NCBI RefSeq assembly: GCF_900215725.1
Contig: NZ_LT962470.1
Coordinates: 261,525 to 325,524, forward strand
Direction: 5' to 3'
DNA length: 64,000 bases
Source: Ezakiella peruensis
GTDB taxonomy: Bacteria; Bacillota; Clostridia; Tissierellales; Peptoniphilaceae
Shown here: positions 17,452 through 26,737 of the stretch, piece after piece
How positions within the stretch are numbered: position 1 is the stretch's first letter
Layout of the letters: every line of letters begins with the position of its first letter
The notes under the pieces: generated by a model
Told to the model about the DNA's origin: nothing
Seen by the model: the letters and a program-made list of their open reading frames with translations, nothing else
Databases searched by the model: none
Program-made: the position numbers and the translations under genes

Positions 17452-18699
17452 TTAATCTCCTTTTTTAACTTTAAAATCTATATATTTAACAGAACCGTCC
17501 TTGATTGTCATCATCACCTTGCCCTTTAGCTTTGTTCCTAAAAGTGGGGTGTTTTTTGATTTGGAAAAAGAATTTGAATAGCAATACTCGTAATCAGGGT
17601 CGATTAAAACCAAGTTTGCCCTCTGTCCTGCTTCTAACTTTGAAGATTTATTGTAAAGTTTACGAGGATTTGTGCTCAAAATCTTAATCAAATCCGTCAT
17701 CTCAAAGCCAGATTCATCTACCAATTTCATATTGAGCATGGAAAAAGCAATCTCTAGTGAAGTCACTCCAGATTTTGATTTATACTTGCCCAGTTCTTTG
17801 TCAGCTTCTGTGTGTGGAGCGTGGTCAGTGCCAATCATGTCAATAGTTCCATCTCTAAGGCCTTCAATAAGTGCCAACCTGTCCGCCTCTTCACGAATAG
17901 GAGGATTGACCTTTAAAAGTGTTCCGTGTTTTTCCACATCTTCCTTGTTAAAGAAAATATGGTTTGGATTGACTTCAGTCGTAATATACAAGCCTTCTTT
18001 TTTAGCCTGCCTGATTAGTTCTACCCCTTCTTTTGAAGACAGATGTTGTACATGTAGATGTCCTCCAATCTCTCTTAATAAATCTATATCTCTTTTTATA
18101 ATAGAAATCTCAGCTTCTCTTGGAGCCGTATCATCATAGCCCGGATGACTAATATAAGTTGGATCTTCTTCATGCAAGCTAATAATAAAATCGTGATTTT
18201 TGCTTGCCTCTAGAGCTTTACGCATAAAATCTACATCAGCCAGAGGGAAACCGTCGTCAGTAAAACCGATTACACCCATTTCCTTTAGGGCTTCAAAATC
18301 AACCAGATCTTTGCCCTTCATCCCCTTGGAAACATTAGCAGAAATATAGACATTTACTGGCAAATTTTTAACTTTCTCCATTGCCTCGGCCACCATTTCC
18401 TTAGAATCAATCGGCGGCACAGTGTTTGCCATTGCAACAAGGTCTGTAAAGCCGCCGCAAAGGGCAGCCATAGATCCGCTTTCAAAAGTTTCTTTTCTCT
18501 CCTCGCCAAAGTCTCTCAAGTGAGTGTGAGGGTCAAAAAAACTTGGGGCTAAAATCAGTCCATCAGCATCAAATATATTTTCATCTTTAACATCTAAATC
18601 CTTGGCCATGGCCTTGATGGTCTTTCCACAAATTTGTATATCTAAAACTTCATCAAGCCCTTGCAAGGGATCAATTACACGAGCATTTTTAATTAGCAT
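17452..18699 (-). CDS. pyrC: Dihydroorotase
   Basis: A 415-residue class I dihydroorotase from ATG 18699 (AGGAGG ribosome site). Metal ligands: DPHTHLRD (His 58 and His 60), a conserved Asp in GFTDDG, HLHVQHLSS and the late GTDHAPHT motif, all typical of PyrC. It catalyses the reversible cyclisation of carbamoyl aspartate to dihydroorotate. It is the only pyrimidine gene here; the rest of the pathway must lie elsewhere. It forms a two-gene operon with the ATP-NAD-kinase-like gene. Dihydropyrimidinase is a possible relative, but the residues fit dihydroorotase better. Confidence 0.92.
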   Translation of the reverse strand: MLIKNARVIDPLQGLDEVLDIQICGKTIKAMAKDLDVKDENIFDADGLILAPSFFDPHTHLRDFGEERKETFESGSMAALCGGFTDLVAMANTVPPIDSKEMVAEAMEKVKNLPVNVYISANVSKGMKGKDLVDFEALKEMGVIGFTDDGFPLADVDFMRKALEASKNHDFIISLHEEDPTYISHPGYDDTAPREAEISIIKRDIDLLREIGGHLHVQHLSSKEGVELIRQAKKEGLYITTEVNPNHIFFNKEDVEKHGTLLKVNPPIREEADRLALIEGLRDGTIDMIGTDHAPHTEADKELGKYKSKSGVTSLEIAFSMLNMKLVDESGFEMTDLIKILSTNPRKLYNKSSKLEAGQRANLVLIDPDYEYCYSNSFSKSKNTPLLGTKLKGKVMMTIKDGSVKYIDFKVKKGD

Positions 18700-18777
18700 T
18701 GCAAAACCTCCTATAGGACATATACCCATAGTGGATTATTTTTAAAATTATGTTATAATAACAAGTGGAGGTATCTT

Positions 18778-20145
18778 ATGACAAAAAACGCATGGTTAAA
18801 ATTAAATGAAACAGAAAGAAAAGAAGTTCACAGCTTTTGTGACGGCTACATTGATTTTTTAAATGTTGCAAGAACAGAAAGACTTGCCAACATCGAAATC
18901 ATTCGTCAAGCAGAAGCCAAGGGCTTTAAAAACATTGAAGAAGTTGACAGCTTAAAGGCTGGCGACAAGGTTTATGTAGACCAAAAGGGCAAGGCTGTAT
19001 TAATGTTTGTTATCGGTAAAGAGCAAATCGAAAACGGCCTGCACATAGTTGGATCACATATCGACAGCCCACGCTTAGACCTTAAGGCTAACCCACTTTA
19101 TGAAGATTCAGACGGAATGGCAAAATTAAAAACTCACTATTATGGTGGAGTTAAAAAATACCAATACGGCACAATTCCTCTAGCAATTCACGGCGTCCTC
19201 TTTAATAAAGACGGCGACAGAATCGAAATCAACATTGGGGACGATGACAAGGATCCAGTTTTCTGTGTATCAGACCTTCTAATCCACCTATCCAAGGACC
19301 AAATGGCAAAGACAGCCAGAGAAGCTCTGACAGGTGAGCAAATGAATGTCATCATAGGCAACATTCCTGTTGAAGGCAAAGACGAAAAAGAAGCTGTTAA
19401 AGCAAATATTTTAAAATTAATCAAAGAAAAATACAATTTTGAAGAAGAAGATTTCAAAGTTGCAGAACTCGAAGTTGTACCAGCTGGCAAGGCTAGAGAA
19501 ATGGGACTCGACCGCTCAATGATCCTTGGCTATGGCCACGACGACAGAATCTGTGCCTACACTTCCCTTCAAGCAATTCTAGAAGTTGAAAACCCAACCA
19601 AGACTGCCCTTTGCATCTTCGCCGACAAAGAAGAAATCGGCTCAATGGGCAACGCAGGTATGGCTTCATATATGTTTGAAAATGCAGTTGCAGAAGTTGT
19701 TGCAAGACTTGGCGACTACTGTGAGCTCAAGGTTAGACGTGCACTTAAAAATTCAAAAGTTTTATCTTCAGACGTAAGCGTTGCTTATGACGGAGACTTT
19801 GCAGAAACTTGTGAAAAAATGAACACAGCCTTCCTTGGAGGCGGTATCGCCCTTGTAAAATACACAGGATCAGGCGGAAAAGGCGGCTCAAATGACGCCA
19901 ACGCAGAATTCCTCCAAGAAGTCAGAACAATCTTCAACGAAGGAAATATCGTATGGCAAACAGGCGAACTTGGCAAAGTTGACCAAGGCGGCGGCGGAAC
20001 AATTGCCCTCTTGTTATCAAAATACGGCGCAGAAGTTGTAGACTGCGGACCAGGACTACTAAGCATGCACGCCCCACACGAAGTAGCCAGCAAGGTAGAC
20101 ACCTACATGTGCTACAAAGCCTACAAGGTATTTATGGATAGATAA
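18778..20145 (+). CDS. M18-family aminopeptidase
   Basis: A 455-residue zinc aminopeptidase (M18, ApeA/aspartyl aminopeptidase-like). Seen motifs: VGSHIDSPRLDLK (first metal His and Asp, about residue 90), GHDDRICAYTSLQ (bridging Asp) and FADKEEIGSMGNAGM (catalytic Glu pair), plus the late GPGLLSMHAPHEVASKVD with the last His ligand. It removes N-terminal residues from peptides in the cytoplasm and fits an amino-acid-fermenting lifestyle. Start ATG 18778 with GTGGAGG upstream and TATAAT at about 18752. Single gene with a strong terminator. Confidence 0.95.
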   Translation: MTKNAWLKLNETERKEVHSFCDGYIDFLNVARTERLANIEIIRQAEAKGFKNIEEVDSLKAGDKVYVDQKGKAVLMFVIGKEQIENGLHIVGSHIDSPRLDLKANPLYEDSDGMAKLKTHYYGGVKKYQYGTIPLAIHGVLFNKDGDRIEINIGDDDKDPVFCVSDLLIHLSKDQMAKTAREALTGEQMNVIIGNIPVEGKDEKEAVKANILKLIKEKYNFEEEDFKVAELEVVPAGKAREMGLDRSMILGYGHDDRICAYTSLQAILEVENPTKTALCIFADKEEIGSMGNAGMASYMFENAVAEVVARLGDYCELKVRRALKNSKVLSSDVSVAYDGDFAETCEKMNTAFLGGGIALVKYTGSGGKGGSNDANAEFLQEVRTIFNEGNIVWQTGELGKVDQGGGGTIALLLSKYGAEVVDCGPGLLSMHAPHEVASKVDTYMCYKAYKVFMDR

Positions 20146-20163
20146 AAATTTAAAAATAAAATT

Positions 20164-20201
20164 AAAATAGCTATAAGCGTCAAGCTTATAGCTATTTTTT
20201 A
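20164..20201 (+). terminator. Terminator after the aminopeptidase gene
   Basis: AAATAGCTATAAG pairs perfectly (13 bp) with CTTATAGCTATTT, then TTTTT. Confidence 0.9.
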
Positions 20202-20299
20202 TTTGCGTTCATTTTTACTAGAGTCTCAGCAAAATAAATTCCCCTTTATAATATTTTCCAAACAAAAAGACGGTGCAAAATTAACCTCACCGTCTAAAT

Positions 20300-21142
20300 T
20301 TATTTTGTCTTTAATTCAATTATTACCAGCTCAGGTCGATTAAAAATCCTGGGCACGCGAGTGGACTCTCTGGCGAGTCCCCGACTGACGATCATCTGAC
20401 TGTGGTCAAAATTATACGAGCCTCCAGCGTAAGATGGCAGCCAACCTTCATCAGGGGCGAAGACTCCGTTTAAGATATATGGAATCCTCCACTGGCCTCC
20501 ATGGGCGTGGCCGCACAGAATTAGATCGAAATTATATTTTAAATACTCATCCACAAAGGCCGGTCTATGGGCAAGCAAAATCGTAAAGAGCTCATCGTCT
20601 TTATTGGCGCCAAGATCCTCCAACTGGTCATAGAAATCTTTCTCCTTGTCTGTAAATCTTCTCACATCAGGGTCATCGACACCAGACAAAGAAATTGATC
20701 GACCATTAATATTAATAGACATGGTCTTCCCATCCAAAACTTCTATATCATTCTCTCTTAGCCAATCCAGCATCCCATCTACCCGTCTAGACCAGTATTC
20801 GTGGTTGCCAGTTACATAATAAGTCGGATATTTATTTGAAATTGCCTGCAAAAATATCTTTGTATTATCATAGGGAATCTTGTCATCAAAAATATCCCCA
20901 CCCAAAAGCATTATATCCGGCTCTGCCTTATTCACAGCATTTATCAAAGTCTTTTGACCTTCCCCATACTTGCAGGAATGCAAGTCCGTCACCAGAGCAA
21001 GCCTAATAGGCGAATGAATCTTGTCCGACTCAATCGTATAATGGCGAGTCTTTAAACGTACATCAAAAGCCGCAAACAAAAACACTATTAATACAATCAA
21101 TCCCGCCAGTCGTAAATATTTTTTCTTGTTATTTTTCTTCAT
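20300..21142 (-). CDS. Membrane-anchored metallophosphoesterase
   Basis: A 280-residue calcineurin-like phosphoesterase of the YkuE/YaeI type. ATG 21142 has GGAG upstream; a TTG directly before it is less likely. An N-terminal membrane anchor (residues 8-25) is followed by the dimetal motifs LVTDLHSCKYG, LLGGDIFDD, VTGNHEYW, LLAHRPAF and LCGHAHGGQW. Relatives hydrolyse UDP-diacylglucosamine or other phosphoesters at the membrane; the substrate is not predictable. Single gene; nothing notable upstream. Confidence 0.9.
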   Translation of the reverse strand: MKKNNKKKYLRLAGLIVLIVFLFAAFDVRLKTRHYTIESDKIHSPIRLALVTDLHSCKYGEGQKTLINAVNKAEPDIMLLGGDIFDDKIPYDNTKIFLQAISNKYPTYYVTGNHEYWSRRVDGMLDWLRENDIEVLDGKTMSININGRSISLSGVDDPDVRRFTDKEKDFYDQLEDLGANKDDELFTILLAHRPAFVDEYLKYNFDLILCGHAHGGQWRIPYILNGVFAPDEGWLPSYAGGSYNFDHSQMIVSRGLARESTRVPRIFNRPELVIIELKTK

Positions 21143-21178
21143 CAAATCTCCAAATGTATTTTTTACTCAACTTTACGA

Positions 21179-22309
21179 CTATTTCCTCTTCATCTTACCT
21201 ATGCATTCCACGCCACTTGTACCCTTGAACATATCGATTACATAAATTTCTTCGACCTTGAAGTGGTCTTTAAGGATTTTTAGGTCTCTAGTAAAGGTCC
21301 CCAGGTCACAGCTCATATAGACGAGTTCTTTTTTGCAGGATTTATTGATGCCTGCAATTACATCCTTGTGGAGGCCGGACCTTGGTGGGTCGATAATTAT
21401 TGTGTCATATTCTTTTTTGTTTGCCCGCATATAATCGGCTGTATCTTTGCAAATAAATTTGGTATTTTTTATTTCATTTAGCTTGGCGTTGTCCTTGGCA
21501 TGGTTGATGGCAGATGAATTTATTTCAACACCCGTTAAAGACTTAGCGTTTTTGCCCACGTAAAGGGAAATAAAGCCAACTCCACAGTACAAATCTAGGA
21601 CTTCTCCTCTTGCCTGGTCGCCGATTATTTTTAAAGCGCGGGCTGCTCCTGACTTGGAGTTTTGAAAAAATCCATCTATGTCATGGGCGTATTTGATGCC
21701 TTCAATTTCTAATATAGGCAAGGTTCCCCTGTGGCCATTGATATCTTCAACCCCATCTATTTTCTCTCCAAAATACTCGCCGTCAGTCGCCAAAAATAAT
21801 CCATTGTCCGCCTGCCTTAGGCTAACATAGGTCGCGTTTTTTAAAAATTTTGGCAGAGTTTCTATAAAGTCTTTGTGGCCAAACAATATTTCTAGGTCTG
21901 GCAGGTAAATATCGTTGGTCCCTCTGGAATGCAAACCGATTTTGTCTCCGTCAACATGGAGGCGGATTTTATTTAGCTTGTAATCATCGCTAGCCACAGC
22001 TTTTACATCTATGTCTAGACCAACTTTTCTCTTGATATTAAAATCCACCATATTCTTTTTTAATTCTAGCTGATAGTCTTCGTCAAGAGGATAAAGGGGA
22101 TAAGCTGAGCCCAGTGGATTTTTAGTAAATTTTCTCCTATCAGAATACTGGATAAATTTTTTTACCTCAGCCTCGTCATAATTTTTCTTTTCATTAACTA
22201 AAAAATACTCCACCAAATCTCCTGGTAGAGCATCTTTTACAAAAACTGTTTTACCGTCTCTAATTACACCCCTGCCATCGGTTGAGATATCTACAATTTG
22301 TCCGCGCAT
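21179..22309 (-). CDS. TrmA/RlmD-family RNA 5-methyluridine methyltransferase, Fe-S cysteines absent
   Basis: A 376-residue SAM-dependent RNA m5U methyltransferase. An N-terminal TRAM RNA-binding domain (1-55) precedes the SAM-binding VLDLYCGVGFISLYVG, then IIDPPRSGLHKDV and the catalytic Cys in YMSCDLGTFTRDL near the end. Family members normally carry a Cx5CGGC cluster motif after the TRAM domain. Here the corresponding stretch (residues 56-80, SDRRKFTKNPLGSAYPLYPLDEDYQ) has no cysteine, so the [4Fe-4S] cluster is apparently lost while the catalytic Cys is kept. It overlaps the grdX-like stop by one base. Target uridine unknown. Confidence 0.88.
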   Translation of the reverse strand: MRGQIVDISTDGRGVIRDGKTVFVKDALPGDLVEYFLVNEKKNYDEAEVKKFIQYSDRRKFTKNPLGSAYPLYPLDEDYQLELKKNMVDFNIKRKVGLDIDVKAVASDDYKLNKIRLHVDGDKIGLHSRGTNDIYLPDLEILFGHKDFIETLPKFLKNATYVSLRQADNGLFLATDGEYFGEKIDGVEDINGHRGTLPILEIEGIKYAHDIDGFFQNSKSGAARALKIIGDQARGEVLDLYCGVGFISLYVGKNAKSLTGVEINSSAINHAKDNAKLNEIKNTKFICKDTADYMRANKKEYDTIIIDPPRSGLHKDVIAGINKSCKKELVYMSCDLGTFTRDLKILKDHFKVEEIYVIDMFKGTSGVECIGKMKRK

Positions 22310-22701
22310 TAAAAATGCCCCAATCTATAAACTGTATTTTCCATTAGCGATAGGTCGACAACTCTAAAGTCATCGTGGACACTCTCTGGCCAGTTAGGTG
22401 TTGCTTCGTTGTTTTGAAATTTTTTCATAGTTTGAATGGCCCCTTCAATTATCATCAGGCTATCCGAATCAAGCTTTGAGCCCTCTTCAAGCATAACTGA
22501 CTTGTAGGGAGTTTCATTTGGCTTAACCGAACCGCTAAGTGGATGGGTTAAAAGCTTGTAGCCCTTGTGAACCATGTCTCTAATGGTTGTCAGGACCTCC
22601 ATATAAGTTTTGTTATCATCAATATAAACAAGATTAAAATCATTTTCAAATTTGTCACGCACATAAGGGTTGTTGGTGACAATTATATTTTTACTTTTCA
22701 T
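22309..22701 (-). CDS. GrdX-family protein
   Basis: A 130-residue soluble protein I recognise as the GrdX family by ITNNP-like VTNNPYV at the start and the central LLTHPLSGSVKPNETPYKSV (residues about 52-71). GrdX genes are usually near glycine-reductase (Stickland) genes, but their function is not established. Here it sits between whiA and an RNA methyltransferase, with its stop overlapping the next ATG (TAATG). No grd genes are in the window. Its presence supports a Clostridia/Tissierellia-type amino-acid fermenter. Confidence 0.75.
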   Translation of the reverse strand: MKSKNIIVTNNPYVRDKFENDFNLVYIDDNKTYMEVLTTIRDMVHKGYKLLTHPLSGSVKPNETPYKSVMLEEGSKLDSDSLMIIEGAIQTMKKFQNNEATPNWPESVHDDFRVVDLSLMENTVYRLGHF

Positions 22702-22710
22702 AAATCCTCC

Positions 22711-23541
22711 TTAAATTTTATCTGCAAGATCTATAATTTTTTTAAGTCTATGGTTGATACCCGACTTTGTCAGCCTACCGCCCATAAGTATAGAAAGTTC
22801 GTTCAAACTGGCATCAGGATTGGCCAGTCTCAAAAGCCCGACATCATACAAATTTTTATCCAGGTCTTCAAAGGCTCCCATTTCTTGGAGCTTCTCTATT
22901 GCCTCGATTTGCTTTAAGCCTGCGGCTATAGTTTTGGTCATGTTGGCCGATTCACAATTTACCCGACGATTCACATCATTTCTGGTAGCATTTAAAATCA
23001 GGCTGTCTTCAAATACCAAAGTACTTTGCACAGCTCCCATTAAAGTCAGCATATCCGAAATGGCATTTCTCTCTTTTATATAAAGAATTATATTGTTTCG
23101 TCTCAAGGTGAAACCACATTTTATACCCAGGCTCTCTATGAGCTCTTGGCCCAACTCTGCCTCATTTAAATATTTAAATTCAATTTCCAAGTGGTAGCTC
23201 TTATCTGGATCACTGACCGAACCATTGGCAATAAAAGCCCCCCTTACAAAGGCCCTTTTTAATTGATTGTCTGATTTTTTTATAAAATCTCCAAGCTTAA
23301 AGATTGAGTCAATATAAACATGGTTTTTTCTTGGTCCTCCAATCTTTATTTTAAAATCATCTGGCGAAGAAAAATTTTTTATACGATTCAAATACTCCTC
23401 GTCACATTTGCCCTCGATAGATTTTTGGGCCATGGCATTTTTGCTAGCCAAATAACCCATTAGCTCGCACAGGTCCTCGTCGCTTCTATTAGACTCATAA
23501 GTAAATAATTCATTTTTAACAATCTGTGTAAAGTTAGCCAT
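22711..23541 (-). CDS. whiA: DNA-binding protein WhiA
   Basis: A 276-residue WhiA, somewhat shorter than the usual 300 or more. The N-terminal two-thirds is a degenerate LAGLIDADG homing-endonuclease-like fold (RAFVRGAFIANGSVSDPDKSYHLEI near residue 95) without catalytic acids. The C-terminus is the helix-turn-helix PDASLNELSILMGGRLTKSGINHRLKKI. In Gram-positives WhiA affects division and, in actinobacteria, sporulation. In most Firmicutes it follows rapZ and yvcK; here it directly follows the Nudix gene with an 8-bp overlap, so the two middle genes are missing from this locus. Confidence 0.92.
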   Translation of the reverse strand: MANFTQIVKNELFTYESNRSDEDLCELMGYLASKNAMAQKSIEGKCDEEYLNRIKNFSSPDDFKIKIGGPRKNHVYIDSIFKLGDFIKKSDNQLKRAFVRGAFIANGSVSDPDKSYHLEIEFKYLNEAELGQELIESLGIKCGFTLRRNNIILYIKERNAISDMLTLMGAVQSTLVFEDSLILNATRNDVNRRVNCESANMTKTIAAGLKQIEAIEKLQEMGAFEDLDKNLYDVGLLRLANPDASLNELSILMGGRLTKSGINHRLKKIIDLADKI

Positions 23542-23941
23542 TTTTCTCTAAAGTTTTAAAAGCCTTTCTAACAATATACCTTTCGTTTTCATAAGCCAAG
23601 AGCTTTTTGGCCTCATCCATTGAAATAAATTCCGTATGGACAAAGCCCTCTTTCCTTTGAGGTTTGGCATCAAAGCTGGTCGCCTCCATCAAATACCATT
23701 TGACCTTTTTGGGATAGGACTTGCCCTTGCCAACATTCATCTTGTAATAGACCGTATCTATATACTTGATAATCCTTGCATCAATGTTGGTCTCCTCTTT
23801 TACTTCTCGCAAAGCAGTCGTTTCCCAGGACTCGCCTTCCTCTACTCTACCCTTTGGCAGGCAATAGTAGCCGTTTTTCTTTTGTAAAATCAAGAGTTCA
23901 TTATTTTTATTAATAACAACTCCTCCGCAAGAAATAACCAT
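23534..23941 (-). CDS. Nudix hydrolase
   Basis: A 135-residue Nudix enzyme. The Nudix box GRVEEGESWETTALREVKEET (about residues 31-51) matches Gx5Ex7REUXEEXG closely, with the final Gly replaced by Asn. It hydrolyses nucleoside diphosphates linked to another moiety; the target is unknown. In Bacillus a Nudix gene (yvcI) heads the yvcI-rapZ-yvcK-whiA operon. Here it overlaps whiA by 8 bp, a compacted form of that operon. Confidence 0.9.
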   Translation of the reverse strand: MVISCGGVVINKNNELLILQKKNGYYCLPKGRVEEGESWETTALREVKEETNIDARIIKYIDTVYYKMNVGKGKSYPKKVKWYLMEATSFDAKPQRKEGFVHTEFISMDEAKKLLAYENERYIVRKAFKTLEKNG

Positions 23942-23949
23942 GACACTCC

Positions 23950-25098
23950 CTAAAATAACATAAATAATTTATACAACAAATTCGCAGCAATACCTGCGCA
24001 AATTCCTCCAATAGTGTGAGACATAATCGCCTTACCTGTAAGTTCTTTAGCTCCCAGTGAATCCATCATTGCAACGTGGGTTGATAAATATCCACTCCAA
24101 CACATGCAAATTGCGGTGAAAACTGCTATTTCATTAGCAGTAATTGAACCGGATTCAATAAGGCCTGGCACAAGTCCCATAGCAGCACCAGCGCTTCCAA
24201 GAGCAGTAATAGGCACAGCAATACTGGATGGATTTTGGAAACCAAAGAGCGGATTCAAAATAAAGGATAGTTTTTCTCCCAACCATGGCAAAAATGCCAC
24301 GCCTTCATTAGCCGCCCCAGTATAACCTTCTGGTCCAGGACCGTTTGTAAGCAGGAGTACCAATGAACAGATAACTACAACGCCTGGAATAATAGTTAGA
24401 CCCATGTCTACACCATTTTTCCCTCCTTCTAAGAGAGAATTAATGGCCCTGCCTCCAACGCTGCCCTCTCTAACTACTCTTAGTTTCCTATTTTCAAGTT
24501 CTTTGAAGTCCAAGGATGAATCTTCAGTTCCATAATAGGCTTTAGTAAAACGCATCATAATGCGAACACTCACAATGGAGCCAATAATTGCACCCAAATT
24601 TCCAACCAAAGCCGCCTTGATAGAGCCATCAATCTTGAGCCCCATCATGGTCGATGTAATTATTAAACCCATACCAAAGGAAGTTCCTATATTTGTAAGG
24701 GCTGGTAGCTGGTAATTTTTAAAATATCTGACAAAGTTTTGGTCTTTGGCCAAAGACAATATTGCAGGATTGTCTGACATGTAGCAAGTAAGTACACCAA
24801 GACTGGCGGCTCCAGGCAAATCATAAAGTGGGCCCATCAATTTGGATAAGAGTTTATCAATAAGAGCGATTACCCCAAACTCTCCCAGTATCCCTGACAA
24901 GGCGCCTGCTATAACTGCAACGCCCATAATGTAAAAACATACGTCCATAATCATAGCATAAGACGATTGCATAATGGTGTTTATCATATTGATTACACCC
25001 ATCTTGTGACCAATTAAACCAAATATAGTTGTAAAAATAACTATAAAAATAATAACTTCCCTGCCCACAGCAGGAACTAATTTATGTTTCTCATCCAT
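23950..25098 (-). CDS. Nucleoside-recognition/Gate-type membrane protein (CD0519-like)
   Basis: A 382-residue polytopic membrane protein with about nine hydrophobic helices and two Gate-like halves. The segments LPGAASLGVLTCYMSDNPAILSLA (about 93-116) and YQLPALTNIGTSFGMGLI are what I recall from the clostridial CD0519/CD1768 membrane family; function unknown, possibly transport. Start ATG 25098 with a GAGGTG ribosome site. It ends 9 bp before the Nudix start and may be in the same transcript. Confidence 0.75.
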   Translation of the reverse strand: MDEKHKLVPAVGREVIIFIVIFTTIFGLIGHKMGVINMINTIMQSSYAMIMDVCFYIMGVAVIAGALSGILGEFGVIALIDKLLSKLMGPLYDLPGAASLGVLTCYMSDNPAILSLAKDQNFVRYFKNYQLPALTNIGTSFGMGLIITSTMMGLKIDGSIKAALVGNLGAIIGSIVSVRIMMRFTKAYYGTEDSSLDFKELENRKLRVVREGSVGGRAINSLLEGGKNGVDMGLTIIPGVVVICSLVLLLTNGPGPEGYTGAANEGVAFLPWLGEKLSFILNPLFGFQNPSSIAVPITALGSAGAAMGLVPGLIESGSITANEIAVFTAICMCWSGYLSTHVAMMDSLGAKELTGKAIMSHTIGGICAGIAANLLYKLFMLF

Positions 25099-25204
25099 AA
25101 CTTCACCTCATGACATTATTTTATCATTAATATTAAAATAAGTAAACAATCAAATAAAAAAGAACCCTGCATCCGCAAAGTTCTCTTGGTTAAAATCTTT
25201 TATT

Positions 25205-25375
25205 TTTTTAAAGCCATCCATCTATAAAATACTTTTGCAATATATTTTAAAAAGCCTCCAGCCGCTCATTTACAAAAAATTTTAGCATTTTGTTTTTAAA
25301 AATTTCCAGCCATTCATTTGCAAAAAATATTAGCATTCTATTTTTAAAGATAATCGACCGGTCATCTGTAAATTT
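25205..25375. repeat. Degenerate tandem repeat, period about 48 bp
   Basis: Four imperfect copies of a unit of the form AGCCNNCCAGCC-NTCATYTRCAAAAAATWTTAGCATT-YTRTTTTTAAA. The best pair is at 25254 and 25302: CCAGCC occurs at 25258 and 25306, exactly 48 bp apart. Flanking copies begin near 25208 and 25350 and are weaker. The tract lies between radA and the membrane-protein gene and has no coding frame. Confidence 0.6.
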
Positions 25376-25378
25376 TTT

Positions 25379-26737
25379 TTAAGATAAATAATAATTTATA
25401 GCCTCATTTATATTTTTAAATTCTACAATCTTTGCATTCTTGGCCTTGATCTTGGCAGATGTTTTTGGAATTGCAATTTCGCTAAAGCCAAGTCTGTCCG
25501 CCTCGTTAATTTTTGTCTGTAAGCCTTCGGTCTTTCTAACCTCGCCTGTCAAAGATATGTCACCAATAAAGACCACGTCTTTTTTAATTGGCCTGTTGTA
25601 ATAGCTGGATGCCAGACTCATTATAATGGCAAAGTTTATACCAGGATCAAAGGTTTTTAGTCCTCCGACCGCTTTTAAAACCACATTCATATCAAAAAGT
25701 TTTAGCTTCATCTTGTCTTCCAAAATCGAAATCATAATATTTAATGAATCTTTTTTGATAGAATCCGTTATCCGCGACGGATATGGAGTGAAAGTTTTAT
25801 TCATAAGGCTTTCAACTTCCATTACAATGGCCCTGGTACCTTCTTTAATAACGCCTAGGCTCGATCCCTTAACTGGCTCTTCACGTGTAGTCATAAAGTA
25901 TTCGCTTGGATTATCTATGGACTTCATGCCCGTTTCTTCCATATAGAAAAATCCTATTTCCCCTGTTGACCCGTAACGATTTTTGGTCGCCATCAAAGTC
26001 CTAAGTGGATCTCCAGCCTCACCCTCTATATATAAAACTGTATCCACCAAGTGCTCGATGCTCCGTAAGCCTTGGAGCTCATCGGCCTTATTCATCTGCC
26101 CAACCAAGAAAACCATCTTGGGTTTTTCTGTATTCTTGGCAAGCTCAACACACTTGTAAGCGCATTCCAAACTTTGAGTTGGACTGCCTGCCCGACTTGG
26201 CAGATATTCGTCCAAAACAAATGTCTGTATAGAGTCAACAATTAGAGCGTCCACATCTAGGTCTTCGGCCTTGGCCACAACAGCGTCCAAAGAATTGGTA
26301 GCCATTATATACAAGTCCTCGCCAATATTTTCTATAACGCGTTCAGCGCGTTTTTTAATTTGGCTGCCCGACTCTTCGCCACTGGCGTACAAAACTTTGT
26401 AACCCTCTTCAACCAAAGCATTGGAAAGTTGCAGAAGCAGAGTGGATTTACCGGCACCAGGTCTAGCTGTAACAATAGTCACGGAGTCCCTAACGATGCC
26501 GCCGCCCATTACCCTGTCCAGCTCCTTGATATTAGAGATCACGCGATCACTATTAACACTTTCAATTTCTTTTAGCTTTTGAACAGTGGCCTGGTGGGTG
26601 GTAGATTTTTCGTGAACGGGCTGGCTATTACCAACTTCCACCAAAGATCCCCAAGACCCACACTCAGGGCACTTGCCTAAATATCCTGCGGACTCATAGC
26701 CGCAGTTCTCACACTTGTACAGATTGTTTCTCTTCAT
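25379..26737 (-). CDS. radA: DNA repair protein RadA (Sms)
   Basis: A 452-residue RadA. Order of parts: zinc finger with CENC and CPEC (residues 8-28), RecA-like ATPase with Walker A ARPGAGKST, the RadA-specific KNRYG motif (usual form KNRFG), and a C-terminal Lon-like inactive protease domain. It is a hexameric helicase for branch migration in recombination. It overlaps the end of clpC by 29 bp, so it is translated as part of the ctsR operon, the standard Firmicute order. Confidence 0.96.
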   Translation of the reverse strand: MKRNNLYKCENCGYESAGYLGKCPECGSWGSLVEVGNSQPVHEKSTTHQATVQKLKEIESVNSDRVISNIKELDRVMGGGIVRDSVTIVTARPGAGKSTLLLQLSNALVEEGYKVLYASGEESGSQIKKRAERVIENIGEDLYIMATNSLDAVVAKAEDLDVDALIVDSIQTFVLDEYLPSRAGSPTQSLECAYKCVELAKNTEKPKMVFLVGQMNKADELQGLRSIEHLVDTVLYIEGEAGDPLRTLMATKNRYGSTGEIGFFYMEETGMKSIDNPSEYFMTTREEPVKGSSLGVIKEGTRAIVMEVESLMNKTFTPYPSRITDSIKKDSLNIMISILEDKMKLKLFDMNVVLKAVGGLKTFDPGINFAIIMSLASSYYNRPIKKDVVFIGDISLTGEVRKTEGLQTKINEADRLGFSEIAIPKTSAKIKAKNAKIVEFKNINEAINYYLS

